Assembly: GCF_009557615.1 (NCBI RefSeq) | Contig: NZ_CP045652.1 | Location: forward strand, 3,782,001-3,846,000 | Origin: Sphingobacteruim zhuxiongii | Lineage (GTDB): Bacteria; Bacteroidota; Bacteroidia; Sphingobacteriales; Sphingobacteriaceae | Length of the DNA: 64,000 bases | Direction of reading: 5' to 3' | Shown: positions 9,026 through 17,929 of the stretch, in pieces | Layout of the letters: each line of letters opens with the position of its first letter | How positions within the stretch are numbered: the stretch's first letter is position 1 | Program-made: the position numbers and the translations under genes | Notes under the pieces: generated by a model | What the model saw: the letters and a program-made list of their open reading frames with translations, nothing else | What the model was told of the DNA's origin: nothing | Databases searched by the model: none

Positions 9026-9829
9026 TTACGGAAGGGTAATTATCTCTTGTCCAGCGCCAAAAGAACCTGCGGAAACAGTATATGCTCCAACATCAATTGT
9101 AATTGTCTTCCCAACAATTGTACCAGTAACCGAAGTCATTGATACAGCTCCATATGTAGAATGATTTGCACAAATTTGGTTAGGAAACGTCAATGTTTTA
9201 CCATCAGACTTAACCGAAAAAGCTATACTATTGGCATTAAATGGACTAACAATTTTATATACATTGGCAGTCTTTGCCTTTTGAACCTTTACAGCACCAA
9301 TTGCACCAGACCATCCATTAGTAGAATTTAAAGTAGCATTTCCTAAATCTGCAAACTCCAAGATACTCGATGCATTAACATCAATCTTTTTCTTGTTTCC
9401 ATAAGAAACATCCTCAGGTGCGATGTTTAGAGAAATTGGAAAAGCTAACCCTACTCGAACGTCGTTATTTGCAATTGCAGTTATTGATAAAGAACTAGGA
9501 TCAATTTTTGAAATATCACCATATTTCACTTTTGCATATGACTTTCCTTCTCCAGCATTAAATTGAACAGGACCATCGACAGTGAAAATATTTGTATAAC
9601 CGACACCAGATGCTGTTAATGATACATTAAACGTATTCGAAGCAGAAGTATTGGTCCTACCAACTGGCACTAAAAATGATCCACCAGACATCGGTAAACT
9701 TGTAGTAGTGCTTAAAAAGCTAATTTTATCGGATGTATCGTCTAATAACGGTCCTTCTGTCTTATCACATGAAGTCAAACCCAAGAAAAGGGAAGAAACC
9801 ATTAAAGCGTTTAAAAAATATTTTTTCAT
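9026..9829 (-). CDS. surface lipoprotein of unknown function in Sus-like operon
   Basis: 267 residues. Lipoprotein signal peptide (LFLGLTSC, Cys near 21), then CDKTEGPLLDD. The rest is Ser/Thr/Asn-rich beta-sheet-like sequence with alternating hydrophobics, consistent with one or two Ig-like modules (compare BACON, DUF1735 or DUF4843-type lipoproteins), but I cannot assign a family from motifs. It is the third gene of susC-susD-X with an 18-nt gap. In such operons this position usually encodes an extra surface binding lipoprotein (the SusE/SusF position). Binding function is inference from context. Confidence 0.75.
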   Translation of the reverse strand: MKKYFLNALMVSSLFLGLTSCDKTEGPLLDDTSDKISFLSTTTSLPMSGGSFLVPVGRTNTSASNTFNVSLTASGVGYTNIFTVDGPVQFNAGEGKSYAKVKYGDISKIDPSSLSITAIANNDVRVGLAFPISLNIAPEDVSYGNKKKIDVNASSILEFADLGNATLNSTNGWSGAIGAVKVQKAKTANVYKIVSPFNANSIAFSVKSDGKTLTFPNQICANHSTYGAVSMTSVTGTIVGKTITIDVGAYTVSAGSFGAGQEIITLP

Positions 9830-9847
9830 TTCAATAGTTTTAAAAAA

Positions 9848-11389
9848 TTACATTGGGTTTTGATCCTTGGTTGCGTCTAGAGCTTCGTTACCATCAAATT
9901 CTTTTTGAGGAATCGTCAAAATAAACTCTTTGTTTGCAGGCTCTAATGTGTTGAAAACAGGTTTAAATGAGTGATTCGAATTTCCTGCATTTCTGTCAAA
10001 ACCAGTTTTTAGACGTAAAATATCATAAATTCGCTCAGACTCACCCCATAATTCAATACGACGTTGAAGGATAATATGATCCATCAATGTAGTAGGAGCT
10101 CCAATTGACCCCATTTTCAAGTCTTTCGACATTACAACATTTCCTAATGTCGTTTGGTAACCAGTAGGATTTCTGAGCTTCATCAATGCTTCTAACGCAG
10201 CTTTTGCATCAGCTAATTTATTATCATTTGCCAAAGCTTCTGCTTTAACTAACTGCATTTCTTCGGCACGCATAAAAACATAATCCCCTAAATCTGCGGC
10301 GATATCAGAGTATCTAAATTTAACTTGGTTGTAGGGCTTTGTTGTCGTAGTTCCACCATCTGTTGGACCATTCCACCATTTTTTACGCAAGTCTGATGCT
10401 GGAATCTGATTATACAGCCAGTTGTAAATACATTTACGTGACGATCTAGCATAACGATCTGCTTCAGCATCCATGTGCGAGAACCAAGAGCTATAAATTG
10501 TGGATTGATCTGCGATCACTTCAGCTCCCCACATAACGTTTTTCGCGCTAATACTATTAAACCCATCATAAATCTCTTCACCAGTCATCATTGACAATCC
10601 TGGTTTTGATAATGCGTCAGTGGCGAATTTAGCCGCATCAGCCCATTTATTTTGAACCAAAGCGACATTAGCTTTCATTGCCGACGCTACATAGAAGTCG
10701 ATGTTTGACTTATGCGATTGGGACCCTTTGTCTGAAGAAAACAAAGTGATTGACCGATCTAAATCCTCGTTTATCAACTTATAAACATCTTCCACAGTTC
10801 CTCTCGGTTTACCTTCGGTAGCTGATGTTGTAGGCTCAGTATATAATGGTACCCCAGGAGATGTTTGATGACCCACGTAAGTTTGTTGAAAGCCTTGAAT
10901 TAATTGAAAATAAGCATAAGCACGAATTGCTAGCGCTTGCGCAATTACTAAATCAACTGCTTCCTTTTCTCCCTGCATTGTCGATTCAGCTCCAATGATA
11001 TAGTTAGCGTTAGAAACCAATGTATAATAAAAATTCCATGTCGCATAAGGGCGCCATGTTGTTGCCGTGAAACGACTACGAACATCATACTTGTAATCAA
11101 AATAGAACCAGCCACTACCTTGGGCATCTTGCAACAAATCCTCACCCATTACAGATGTATATAATTTAGTCGACATGATTCCAAAATTTTGCCCAGTGTT
11201 ACCTGTACTCCACCCGGAGCTATAAAGCATACGATAAATACCATTCATCGCAATTTGTGCCTTATCAGCACTCTCTAAAATAGTCCCAGCATCTACTTTA
11301 TCCGTCGGCACCGTTTCTAAGAAATCTTTCTTACAAGAGGTCATGCCTAAAGTAAGTGAGATCACCGATGCGTATATAAATTTTTTCAT
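9848..11389 (-). CDS. SusD/RagB family outer-membrane lipoprotein
   Basis: 513 residues. Lipoprotein signal peptide (LGMTSC), then KKDFLETVPTDK, the classic N-terminus of the RagB/SusD family (SusD-like N-terminal domain, then TPR-type helices, C-terminal RagB block near residues 400-500 with LQRRIELWGESERIYDILRL). It acts as the ligand-binding lid of the SusC transporter encoded 18 nt upstream. The extra lipoprotein gene follows 18 nt downstream. Substrate not predictable from this window, because no glycoside hydrolase, peptidase or regulator lies within the operon. Confidence 0.92.
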   Translation of the reverse strand: MKKFIYASVISLTLGMTSCKKDFLETVPTDKVDAGTILESADKAQIAMNGIYRMLYSSGWSTGNTGQNFGIMSTKLYTSVMGEDLLQDAQGSGWFYFDYKYDVRSRFTATTWRPYATWNFYYTLVSNANYIIGAESTMQGEKEAVDLVIAQALAIRAYAYFQLIQGFQQTYVGHQTSPGVPLYTEPTTSATEGKPRGTVEDVYKLINEDLDRSITLFSSDKGSQSHKSNIDFYVASAMKANVALVQNKWADAAKFATDALSKPGLSMMTGEEIYDGFNSISAKNVMWGAEVIADQSTIYSSWFSHMDAEADRYARSSRKCIYNWLYNQIPASDLRKKWWNGPTDGGTTTTKPYNQVKFRYSDIAADLGDYVFMRAEEMQLVKAEALANDNKLADAKAALEALMKLRNPTGYQTTLGNVVMSKDLKMGSIGAPTTLMDHIILQRRIELWGESERIYDILRLKTGFDRNAGNSNHSFKPVFNTLEPANKEFILTIPQKEFDGNEALDATKDQNPM

Positions 11390-11407
11390 TTTTTCCAGTA
11401 TTAAAGA

Positions 11408-14400
11408 TTAAAATCTAACATTTACGCCGCCTGAAATCGTCTTGTTTGGTGAATAAACGAAGTCAGAAGTTCCTGTAAAATTGTATTGTGGATTTAGTCC
11501 CTGACGAGCAGAGAAAATTGCTAAGTTATCGCCTTGTGCAAAAACTCTGATTGACTGCAACCCAAATTTCTTCATATCAAAAGTGTAGCCAATAGCAATA
11601 TTTTTAATCGCAAAATATGAAGCATCTACTAATGCACGATCAGTAATAGTATGGGTCTCTTCTTTTTGAAGACGTGGCACATCTGTAATGTCGCCTGGTT
11701 TCTGCCATGCTCTCAACACTTCTCGAGAGAAATTATTACCGATGTAAAGTGGATTATAATAACCATATCCTACGTTATCATAAATCTTACCACCAATCGA
11801 ATAAGTAGTCATCGCAGAAAAATCAAACCCTTTGTAAGTCACTGACGTCGACAATGAACCATTCAAATCAGGGATGCGTGAGCCTAGCATTACGCGACTT
11901 GCCGCAGCTTTGTTTTTATCGCTAGAGATGTAGTGCTTACTTTGGTCAAATTCATCAGCTTTATTGTCGTATACCCAATATAATTGGCTTCCTGTCGCAG
12001 GATCGACACCAGCACTTCTAGTTATATAGAAAGAATTGATTTCTTCACCAACACGATTAATACGTGTAGAACCATCGATTATCTCATTTTGAGAATCTGT
12101 TAATTTCAAGATCTTATTTGAAACTTTAGATGCCATAGCTGTAATATTCCAAACGATTTCATCGTTTCTAATCACGTCATAACCTAAGCTCAAATCGAAA
12201 CCGTTATTTTTCATATCCCCAATATTTGAGTTTACCCCCTCAAAACCAGAAGACATTGGCAATGGTCTAAATAGCAATAAACCAGTCGTTTTACGAGACC
12301 ACCAATCAAAAGCTAATGATAATCTATTATCAAGGAAACGACCGTCTAAACCTGCATTAAACGCCACGTTTTTCTCCCAAGAAACTAACTTATTCTCTAC
12401 TGATGTAACTGCCGCTCCGTTGTTGTTTGCATTATTGTATGTCAAATCATAGAATGCTTGCCAAGCGTAATAGTTCGAAGTTCCATCAGAATTTAATAAA
12501 GCGTTATTACCTTGAGAACCATAACTAGACTTCAACGTTAAACTATTAATCCAAGAAACATCTTTTACAAAATTCTCTTCAGAAATTTTCCAAGCAGCTC
12601 CAATAGAATAGAATTTACTCCATCTAGAATCCTTCTCAAATCTAGAAGAACCGTCAGTACGGAAACTACCAGACAAGAAATATTTTTCATTGTAATTATA
12701 TTGAATACGAGACAAATATGACTCAATCGTTTCATCTAATTGGTAAGATGTCGCATCGGCAATTGAAGCTCCTGGAGCTAACTCATACAAACCTCCAAAT
12801 GGGAATCCTGTCTTTTGTGCTGATAAGTTATTGAATTGAAAACTATAATTCTCATGACCAGCAAGCACATCAACATTATGTCCATTGAACGTCCTATTGT
12901 ATGTCAATAATTGGTTAAATGTATACGAAAACGATTTTGTAAATTGCTTGTTTAGGCGGCCAGAACCAGCAGCATTACCAAAATAAGGGTTATAGTAGTA
13001 AGTATAAGCGTTTGAAATGTAGTCTGTACCTAAGTTTACATTAAAAGCAAAACCTTGCAATGCACCATACTTTTCATCACGCGTGTTGAATTCAATTCCC
13101 CCACGTGCGCCTACGTTATCTCTCAAATCGAAATACTTATCATCATAAAGTACAGCAATAGAGTTAAAGTTTTGTTGCGCACCCGAAGCTCTGTCACGAC
13201 CGTAATCGAACACTCTATCTCCACTTGCATCTAAAACATAATCACCATCTGCCTTTCTCTCCCAAATAGGATAAATTGGAGCCATCTGTTCTGCCGAGTA
13301 CCAAACATTCGACGTCGACGAGCCGGTTGAATTCAACATATTAGATGTAGATTTAGCGAAATTAGCAGACAAATTTGCCTTAAACCAATCGGTTGGATTC
13401 GCCTCGTTACTAACGCGTCCTGAATAACGATCAAAACCTGTTGTTTTTAAAAGACCTTTTTCTTTTGTCGCATTCATTGAAGCCATACCTCTAAATTTCT
13501 CCGTACCACCATTAATATCGAATTGATACTCTTGACGAACAGGATTTTTAGCCATTACTTCATCTAACCAGTTATCTTCCCATTTCAATTTTGCATTAGA
13601 ATTGATTTTACCAGTTGCTAAATCAAATAATTGATTGACAGGAACATCATATGGGTTATATTGTTCATTAACACCAAAAATAGGATCAACTGTTCCTTTC
13701 ATTTTATTGATCGCGTTTTGAGCCGCATCAGATTCAGGAGTACCTAATTGAAAAATCTCTCTGTTTTTGTAAGACTGGAAAACCGTCTCCAAATACTCTC
13801 TAGTATCCATTACATCATAACGTTTAATAGCTCTAGAGTTTACACCTACATTTGCTTTGAAATTTACATCAATCTTACCATTGCTATTTCTACCTGATTT
13901 GGTCGTTATCATTACAACACCATTTGCAGCTCTTGAACCGTATAGTGTAGAAGCAGATGCATCCTTCAAAACAGTTAAGCTTTCGATATCATTCGGGTTG
14001 ATTGAGTTTAAATCACCATCGAAAGGAACACCATCAACTACGTATAATGGGTTTTGTGATGCATTGATTGACCCAAAACCACGAACACGAACAGCTGCAT
14101 TCGAACCAGGCTGTCCAGAACCTAAAGTCGCAGACACACCAGGAGCAGCACCATCCAATGCTTTTGTGATTGAAGTGATTGAACGATTTTCAATTACATC
14201 CTTCTTAATAGTAGATGCAGAACCTGTAAATGCAGATTTCTTTGCAGTACCATAGGCAACGACGATAACCTCGTCTAATTCTTGGTCGTTACTTGTTAAT
14301 TGAACATTAATAGTACTTCTATTTAACACAGCTAGGCGCTGAGAGGCGTAACCCATAAAGCTAACCGAAATGGTTGCATTCGAGCCAACAGAAATACTAA

Positions 14401-14581
14401 AATTTCCGGAATTATCCGATTGAGTAGCATTGGAAGTTCCTACTTCTACTACAGATGCACCAGCAATTGGTGATCCATCAGTAGCTGAAGTCACTTTACC
14501 ACTCACTTGACGATTTTGTGCATACGATACCCCGACGAATAAAGTACACAGCAAAAAAATACTGAGTAATTTTTGTTTCAT
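11408..14581 (-). CDS. SusC/RagA TonB-linked outer-membrane transporter
   Basis: 1057 residues. Signal peptide ending SYAQ, carboxypeptidase-regulatory-like domain (about 23-105), linker DEVIVVAYGTAKK, and a plug with the signature RVRGFGSINASQNPLYVVDG and LKDASASTLYGSRAANGV, followed by a long barrel ending GGVNVRF. First gene of a three-gene operon with SusD and a lipoprotein. The DNA coding for the signal-peptide end and the first repeat is shared with the other susC: 30 identical bases around 8098-8127 match those near 14493-14522. This suggests recent descent or gene conversion between family members. Confidence 0.95.
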   Translation of the reverse strand: MKQKLLSIFLLCTLFVGVSYAQNRQVSGKVTSATDGSPIAGASVVEVGTSNATQSDNSGNFSISVGSNATISVSFMGYASQRLAVLNRSTINVQLTSNDQELDEVIVVAYGTAKKSAFTGSASTIKKDVIENRSITSITKALDGAAPGVSATLGSGQPGSNAAVRVRGFGSINASQNPLYVVDGVPFDGDLNSINPNDIESLTVLKDASASTLYGSRAANGVVMITTKSGRNSNGKIDVNFKANVGVNSRAIKRYDVMDTREYLETVFQSYKNREIFQLGTPESDAAQNAINKMKGTVDPIFGVNEQYNPYDVPVNQLFDLATGKINSNAKLKWEDNWLDEVMAKNPVRQEYQFDINGGTEKFRGMASMNATKEKGLLKTTGFDRYSGRVSNEANPTDWFKANLSANFAKSTSNMLNSTGSSTSNVWYSAEQMAPIYPIWERKADGDYVLDASGDRVFDYGRDRASGAQQNFNSIAVLYDDKYFDLRDNVGARGGIEFNTRDEKYGALQGFAFNVNLGTDYISNAYTYYYNPYFGNAAGSGRLNKQFTKSFSYTFNQLLTYNRTFNGHNVDVLAGHENYSFQFNNLSAQKTGFPFGGLYELAPGASIADATSYQLDETIESYLSRIQYNYNEKYFLSGSFRTDGSSRFEKDSRWSKFYSIGAAWKISEENFVKDVSWINSLTLKSSYGSQGNNALLNSDGTSNYYAWQAFYDLTYNNANNNGAAVTSVENKLVSWEKNVAFNAGLDGRFLDNRLSLAFDWWSRKTTGLLLFRPLPMSSGFEGVNSNIGDMKNNGFDLSLGYDVIRNDEIVWNITAMASKVSNKILKLTDSQNEIIDGSTRINRVGEEINSFYITRSAGVDPATGSQLYWVYDNKADEFDQSKHYISSDKNKAAASRVMLGSRIPDLNGSLSTSVTYKGFDFSAMTTYSIGGKIYDNVGYGYYNPLYIGNNFSREVLRAWQKPGDITDVPRLQKEETHTITDRALVDASYFAIKNIAIGYTFDMKKFGLQSIRVFAQGDNLAIFSARQGLNPQYNFTGTSDFVYSPNKTISGGVNVRF

Positions 14582-14630
14582 GTTTGTTGTTGTTTAGTTA
14601 ATCGCTTTTTGGTTTCGAACCTAACAAAAT

Positions 14631-14647
14631 GTTAAAATTTTGTTAAA
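14631..14647 (-). promoter_or_regulatory. TTTAACA direct repeat in susC leader (copy 2)
   Basis: Plus strand GTTAAAATTTTGTTAAA, giving two TTTAACA units 11 nt apart on the minus strand. It begins 9 nt after the candidate -7 box, as before the other susC. Confidence 0.45.
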
Positions 14648-14655
14648 TCTGCACG

Positions 14656-14685
14656 CAATATATAATAGCAAAGTTGTTGCGGCAA
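14656..14685 (-). promoter_or_regulatory. candidate promoter of second susC
   Basis: Minus strand TTG (14685-14683), 20-nt spacer, then TATATTG (14662-14656), a -7 box one T shorter than the TAnnTTTG consensus. Supported mainly by its identical placement relative to the TTTAACA repeat. Confidence 0.35.
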
Positions 14686-14971
14686 ATATTTAGAGTTTTT
14701 TTTAGTCATATTTCACTCTTTGTAAGTATATTTACATTTACATGACATTATTTTACTTGAAACGATGCCATTGAAAACATTTCAACGTTTAGAAACAAAA
14801 CTTATAGATTTACAAACGAACAGATAAACTTCAAGTTATAGTTTATAAAAATTATAATTAATTTCTGCCAAATATTATTTCAAAATAGACTGCATAGACA
14901 ACTATTTTTATTGTATTATTCAGTAATAATTTCCAAACAACTCAAACCCTGCACTTTTCAGCCATTCTTCC
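14686..14971. other. AT-rich intergenic region between divergent susC and trmD
   Basis: No ORF, hairpin or repeat that I can support. A 17-base match to 41388-41404 is treated as chance. Confidence 0.4.
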
Positions 14972-14979
14972 TACCTTTG
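14972..14979 (+). promoter_or_regulatory. candidate -7 element of trmD
   Basis: TACCTTTG, an exact TAnnTTTG, only 5 nt before the trmD ATG. No TTG at -33. If used, the mRNA would have almost no leader. Confidence 0.45.
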
Positions 14980-14984
14980 CAGCT

Positions 14985-15662
14985 ATGAGATTCGATATCA
15001 TTACTGTATTACCAGACTTATTACAAAGTCCATTTGCCCATTCAATACTTCAAAGAGCGCAGAAAAAGGGCATTGCCGAAATCCATGTACATAACTTACG
15101 CGATTATAGCGAAAGCAAACAGAAATCGGTAGATGACTATCCTTATGGTGGTGGCTCAGGAATGGTAATGCAGATTGCGCCCTTCGCAGCATGCATAGAA
15201 AAGCTGCAATCGGAGCGAAAATATGATGAAGTCATCTATATGACGCCAGATGGCGTTACGTTAAACCAAGATATTGCGAATTCATTATCAACCATTGAGA
15301 ACGTTATCATTCTCTGCGGCCATTATAAAGGCATCGATCAACGTATTCGCGACATCTATGTAACTAAAGAAATATCAATTGGCGATTATGTCCTATCAGG
15401 GGGAGAATTACCTGCCGCTATTCTTGTTGATGCAATCATTAGACTGATACCAGGTGTATTGTCTGACGAAACATCTGCCCTTTCAGATTCCTTTCAAGAC
15501 GGATTGTTAGATGCTCCAATTTATACACGTCCCGTAGAATGGAGAGGACATAAAGTACCCGATATCTTATTAAGTGGTCACGAGGCAAAAATCACCGCCT
15601 GGCGCCATGAACAACAACTTATCCGAACGAAAGAAAGACGCCCCGATTTGCTAAATGATTAA
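14985..15662 (+). CDS. trmD: tRNA (guanine-N1-)-methyltransferase TrmD
   Basis: 225 residues, usual length. TrmD methylates G37 of tRNAs with a G36 using S-adenosylmethionine and prevents frameshifting. The SPOUT-class trefoil-knot motifs are present: YGGGSGM (54-60), GHYKGIDQR (112-120), DYVLSGGE (134-141), and the SFQDGLLD block with the catalytic Asp region near 169-176. In many bacteria it sits with rpsP, rimM and rplS; none of these is adjacent here. The trp leader promoter starts 39 nt downstream, and no clear terminator lies between. Confidence 0.96.
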   Translation: MRFDIITVLPDLLQSPFAHSILQRAQKKGIAEIHVHNLRDYSESKQKSVDDYPYGGGSGMVMQIAPFAACIEKLQSERKYDEVIYMTPDGVTLNQDIANSLSTIENVIILCGHYKGIDQRIRDIYVTKEISIGDYVLSGGELPAAILVDAIIRLIPGVLSDETSALSDSFQDGLLDAPIYTRPVEWRGHKVPDILLSGHEAKITAWRHEQQLIRTKERRPDLLND

Positions 15663-15700
15663 CAAAAACAGCTTTTTTTTATTTTTTCTTTAAATAAACT

Positions 15701-15729
15701 TTGATATTTCAAAATTTCCTTTAAATTTG
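15701..15729 (+). promoter_or_regulatory. promoter of the trp operon
   Basis: TTG (15701-15703), 18-nt spacer, TAAATTTG (15722-15729), a full match to TTG-N17..23-TAnnTTTG. Predicted start near 15733, 7 nt before the leader-peptide ATG. Confidence 0.75.
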
Positions 15730-15739
15730 TGTGTTAATA

Positions 15740-15787
15740 ATGAGAGCATTTCAATATACAAACCGTTGGTGGCTTCTGACTAAATAA
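15740..15787 (+). CDS. trpL: Trp leader peptide (attenuator sensor)
   Basis: 15-codon ORF, MRAFQYTNRWWLLTK and TAA, with tandem TGG TGG codons at 15767-15772. Too short for normal gene finders. It is transcribed from the promoter at 15701-15729 and lies 123 nt before trpE. Ribosome stalling at the two Trp codons when charged tRNA-Trp is scarce would free the downstream antiterminator. The peptide, the pairing segments and the terminator together make the assignment convincing, although no relative is known to me by sequence. Confidence 0.8.
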   Translation: MRAFQYTNRWWLLTK

Positions 15788-15857
15788 GTCGGGAGGGTGG
15801 TATATTTTACAATAAGAATTTCATAATCAACCAAAACCACTGAATGGTAAGCCCGAC
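15773..15857 (+). promoter_or_regulatory. trp attenuator: competing stems 1:2 and 2:3
   Basis: Segment 1 CTTCTGAC (15773-15780, overlapping the end of the leader peptide) pairs with segment 2 GTCGGGAG (15788-15795) across the stop codon. Segment 2 can instead pair with the 5' arm of the terminator: GTCGGG (15788-15793) with CCCGAC (15852-15857), extended by GTGGT (15797-15801) with ACCAC (15836-15840). A ribosome held on the Trp codons blocks segment 1 and favours the antiterminator. One that reaches the stop covers segment 2 and lets the terminator form. Confidence 0.7.
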
Positions 15858-15880
15858 GTAAAGTACGTTGGGCTTTTTTT
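15850..15880 (+). terminator. trp attenuator terminator
   Basis: Stem AGCCCGACGTA / TACGTTGGGCT (15850-15860 and 15864-15874, one G-T pair), 3-nt loop, then seven T. It lies 31 nt before the trpE start, with the antiterminator target in its 5' arm. Confidence 0.9.
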
Positions 15881-15910
15881 ATTTTTGACACAATTTATTA
15901 TAAATCAAAT

Positions 15911-17314
15911 ATGAACTATACGTTTAAAACGAACCATAAAAACATACTCGCTGACACAACGACGCCTGTAAGTATGTATTTAAGACTTCGTGATACTTTC
16001 CCAAACAGCTTACTGCTGGAAAGTTCAGAATACCATAGTCGAGATAATAACATCAGTTATATCTGTTGTCAACCCATCGCAGGTATTGTTCTTGAAGATA
16101 AGACATTGAATATTTCTTACCCCAATGGCGAAAGAATCAGCAAAAGCGCGGAAAATCTAAATCTTCGCGAAGAAGTATCCAACTTTAGAAAATCGTTTCA
16201 TACGGAAAACGCACCAGAGGTTAATGTTATTTCCAATGGACTATTTGGCTATTTCACCTTCGACGCAATTAGTTATTTCGAAGATATTGAATTGACAACA
16301 GCAAAACATCCAGAAAAGAGCATCCCTACGCTTCAGTATCATGTTTACAAGTTTGTCATTGCTATCGACCATTTTAGAAATCAATTACACATCTTCGAAA
16401 ACTTATTGGAAAATGAAGAAAGCGAGCTAGATCGTATGCTATTCCTTATTCAGAACAAGAATTTTCCAGAATATACGTTTCAGAAAAAAGGAGAAGAATC
16501 ATCAAACATGAGTGACGACGATTTTAGAAACCTGGTATTGAAAATGAAAGAACATATTCAACGAGGCGATGTCTTTCAAATCGTACCATCGCGTGGATTC
16601 AAAACTTCGTTTTCTGGCGACGAATTCAATGTTTACCGAGCTTTACGCTCTATTAACCCCTCCCCTTACTTATTTTACTTTGATTATGGGGATTTCAAAC
16701 TGTTCGGATCATCCCCGGAAGCCCAACTCACTATCAAAAAAGATGTAGCAAGTATATATCCAATTGCAGGAACGTTTAAGCGAACAGGCAATATGGAACA
16801 AGATGAAAAAATTGCAGAGGAATTAAAAAATGATCCAAAGGAATCTGCCGAACATGTAATGCTAGTTGATCTAGCAAGAAATGACTTAAGTCGCCATTGC
16901 ACGCAGGTAGAAGTAAAATCATACAAGGAAGCGCAATATTATTCGCATGTCATCCATCTTGTTTCTAAAGTCAGTGGGAAACTGAATGCAGACGCAAATC
17001 CATTCGATGTCGTTGGTGATACATTTCCTGCCGGTACACTGTCAGGCGCACCAAAACATATGGCATTAACACTAATCGATCGATATGAAGGGTTTCAACG
17101 CTCGTTCTACTCAGGCGCGATTGGCTATATGGGATTTAACGGAGACTTTAACCATGCAATTATGATTCGCTCTTTCCTAAGCAAGCAAAACAACTTGCAT
17201 TATCAAGCCGGAGCAGGAATTGTATTAGACTCAGACCCGGAGAAAGAACTACAAGAAGTAAACAACAAAATATCGGCCCTTCGCAGAGCCTTAGAATTAG
17301 CGGAAACAATTTAA
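15911..17314 (+). CDS. trpE: anthranilate synthase component I
   Basis: 467 residues, usual length. Converts chorismate and ammonia (from TrpG) to anthranilate, the first step of tryptophan synthesis, in the cytoplasm. The N-terminal LLESS (35-39) is the tryptophan feedback-binding motif, so this is TrpE rather than PabB. C-terminal chorismate-binding blocks include PIAGTFKRTG, DPKESAEHVMLVDLARND, FPAGTLSGAPK and YQAGAGIVLDSDP. It is followed after one base by trpG. Expression is controlled by the leader attenuator upstream as well as presumed allosteric inhibition. Confidence 0.97.
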   Translation: MNYTFKTNHKNILADTTTPVSMYLRLRDTFPNSLLLESSEYHSRDNNISYICCQPIAGIVLEDKTLNISYPNGERISKSAENLNLREEVSNFRKSFHTENAPEVNVISNGLFGYFTFDAISYFEDIELTTAKHPEKSIPTLQYHVYKFVIAIDHFRNQLHIFENLLENEESELDRMLFLIQNKNFPEYTFQKKGEESSNMSDDDFRNLVLKMKEHIQRGDVFQIVPSRGFKTSFSGDEFNVYRALRSINPSPYLFYFDYGDFKLFGSSPEAQLTIKKDVASIYPIAGTFKRTGNMEQDEKIAEELKNDPKESAEHVMLVDLARNDLSRHCTQVEVKSYKEAQYYSHVIHLVSKVSGKLNADANPFDVVGDTFPAGTLSGAPKHMALTLIDRYEGFQRSFYSGAIGYMGFNGDFNHAIMIRSFLSKQNNLHYQAGAGIVLDSDPEKELQEVNNKISALRRALELAETI

Positions 17315-17315
17315 C

Positions 17316-17885
17316 ATGAGCAAGCCAGTCTTAGTAATCGACAATTACGATTCATTCACATATAACCTCGTTCACCTACTACAGGAACTAAACAGTCCTT
17401 ATGTTGTTGTTCGAAATGACAAGTTTAAGTTAGAAGATGTTGAACAATACGACAAAATTCTCCTTTCACCAGGACCCGGTATCCCAGAAGAAGCCGGACT
17501 ATTGATGGACGTTATTCGCACCTATGCATCTAGCAAAAGCATATTGGGAATCTGTCTTGGCCAACAAGCAATCGCCGAAGTGTTTGGAGGAACCCTCTAC
17601 AATATGCCAAAACCTTTACATGGTGTAGCAACACCTATAAACATCATCGATAAAGAAGAAAAATTATTTCAAAATTTCCCGCCGAATTCGATGATTGGCA
17701 GATACCACTCTTGGGCAGTAGAGGATAAAACTTTACCCAACTCTTTAAAAGTAACTGCAGTTGACCCTGCTGGCGTAATTATGGCTATTTCTCATAAAGA
17801 ATACGATGTAAAAGGCATGCAGTTCCACCCAGAATCGATCTTAACGGATAATGGAAAAATCTTAATAGAAAACTGGTTAAAATAG
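17316..17885 (+). CDS. trpG: anthranilate synthase component II (glutamine amidotransferase)
   Basis: 189 residues, class I glutamine amidotransferase. Releases ammonia from glutamine for TrpE. Catalytic triad visible: Cys80 in GICLGQQAI, His171 and Glu173 in FHPESIL; oxyanion loop SPGPGIPEEAG at 51-61. It begins one base after the trpE stop, which implies translational coupling. It may also serve PabB in folate synthesis, as in organisms with a single subunit, but no pab gene is in the window. The gene that usually follows, trpD, is absent; trpC comes 44 nt downstream. Confidence 0.95.
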   Translation: MSKPVLVIDNYDSFTYNLVHLLQELNSPYVVVRNDKFKLEDVEQYDKILLSPGPGIPEEAGLLMDVIRTYASSKSILGICLGQQAIAEVFGGTLYNMPKPLHGVATPINIIDKEEKLFQNFPPNSMIGRYHSWAVEDKTLPNSLKVTAVDPAGVIMAISHKEYDVKGMQFHPESILTDNGKILIENWLK

Positions 17886-17929
17886 AAAAACAACTAAAGT
17901 AATCTTCTAATTCAAAAAGAAAATCAAAC

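Noticed and set aside
14855..14871. 17-base match TAATTAATTTCTGCCAA also at 41388-41404
   Set aside because: AT-rich, flanks do not align, and a chance 17-mer match is plausible in 64 kb of this composition.
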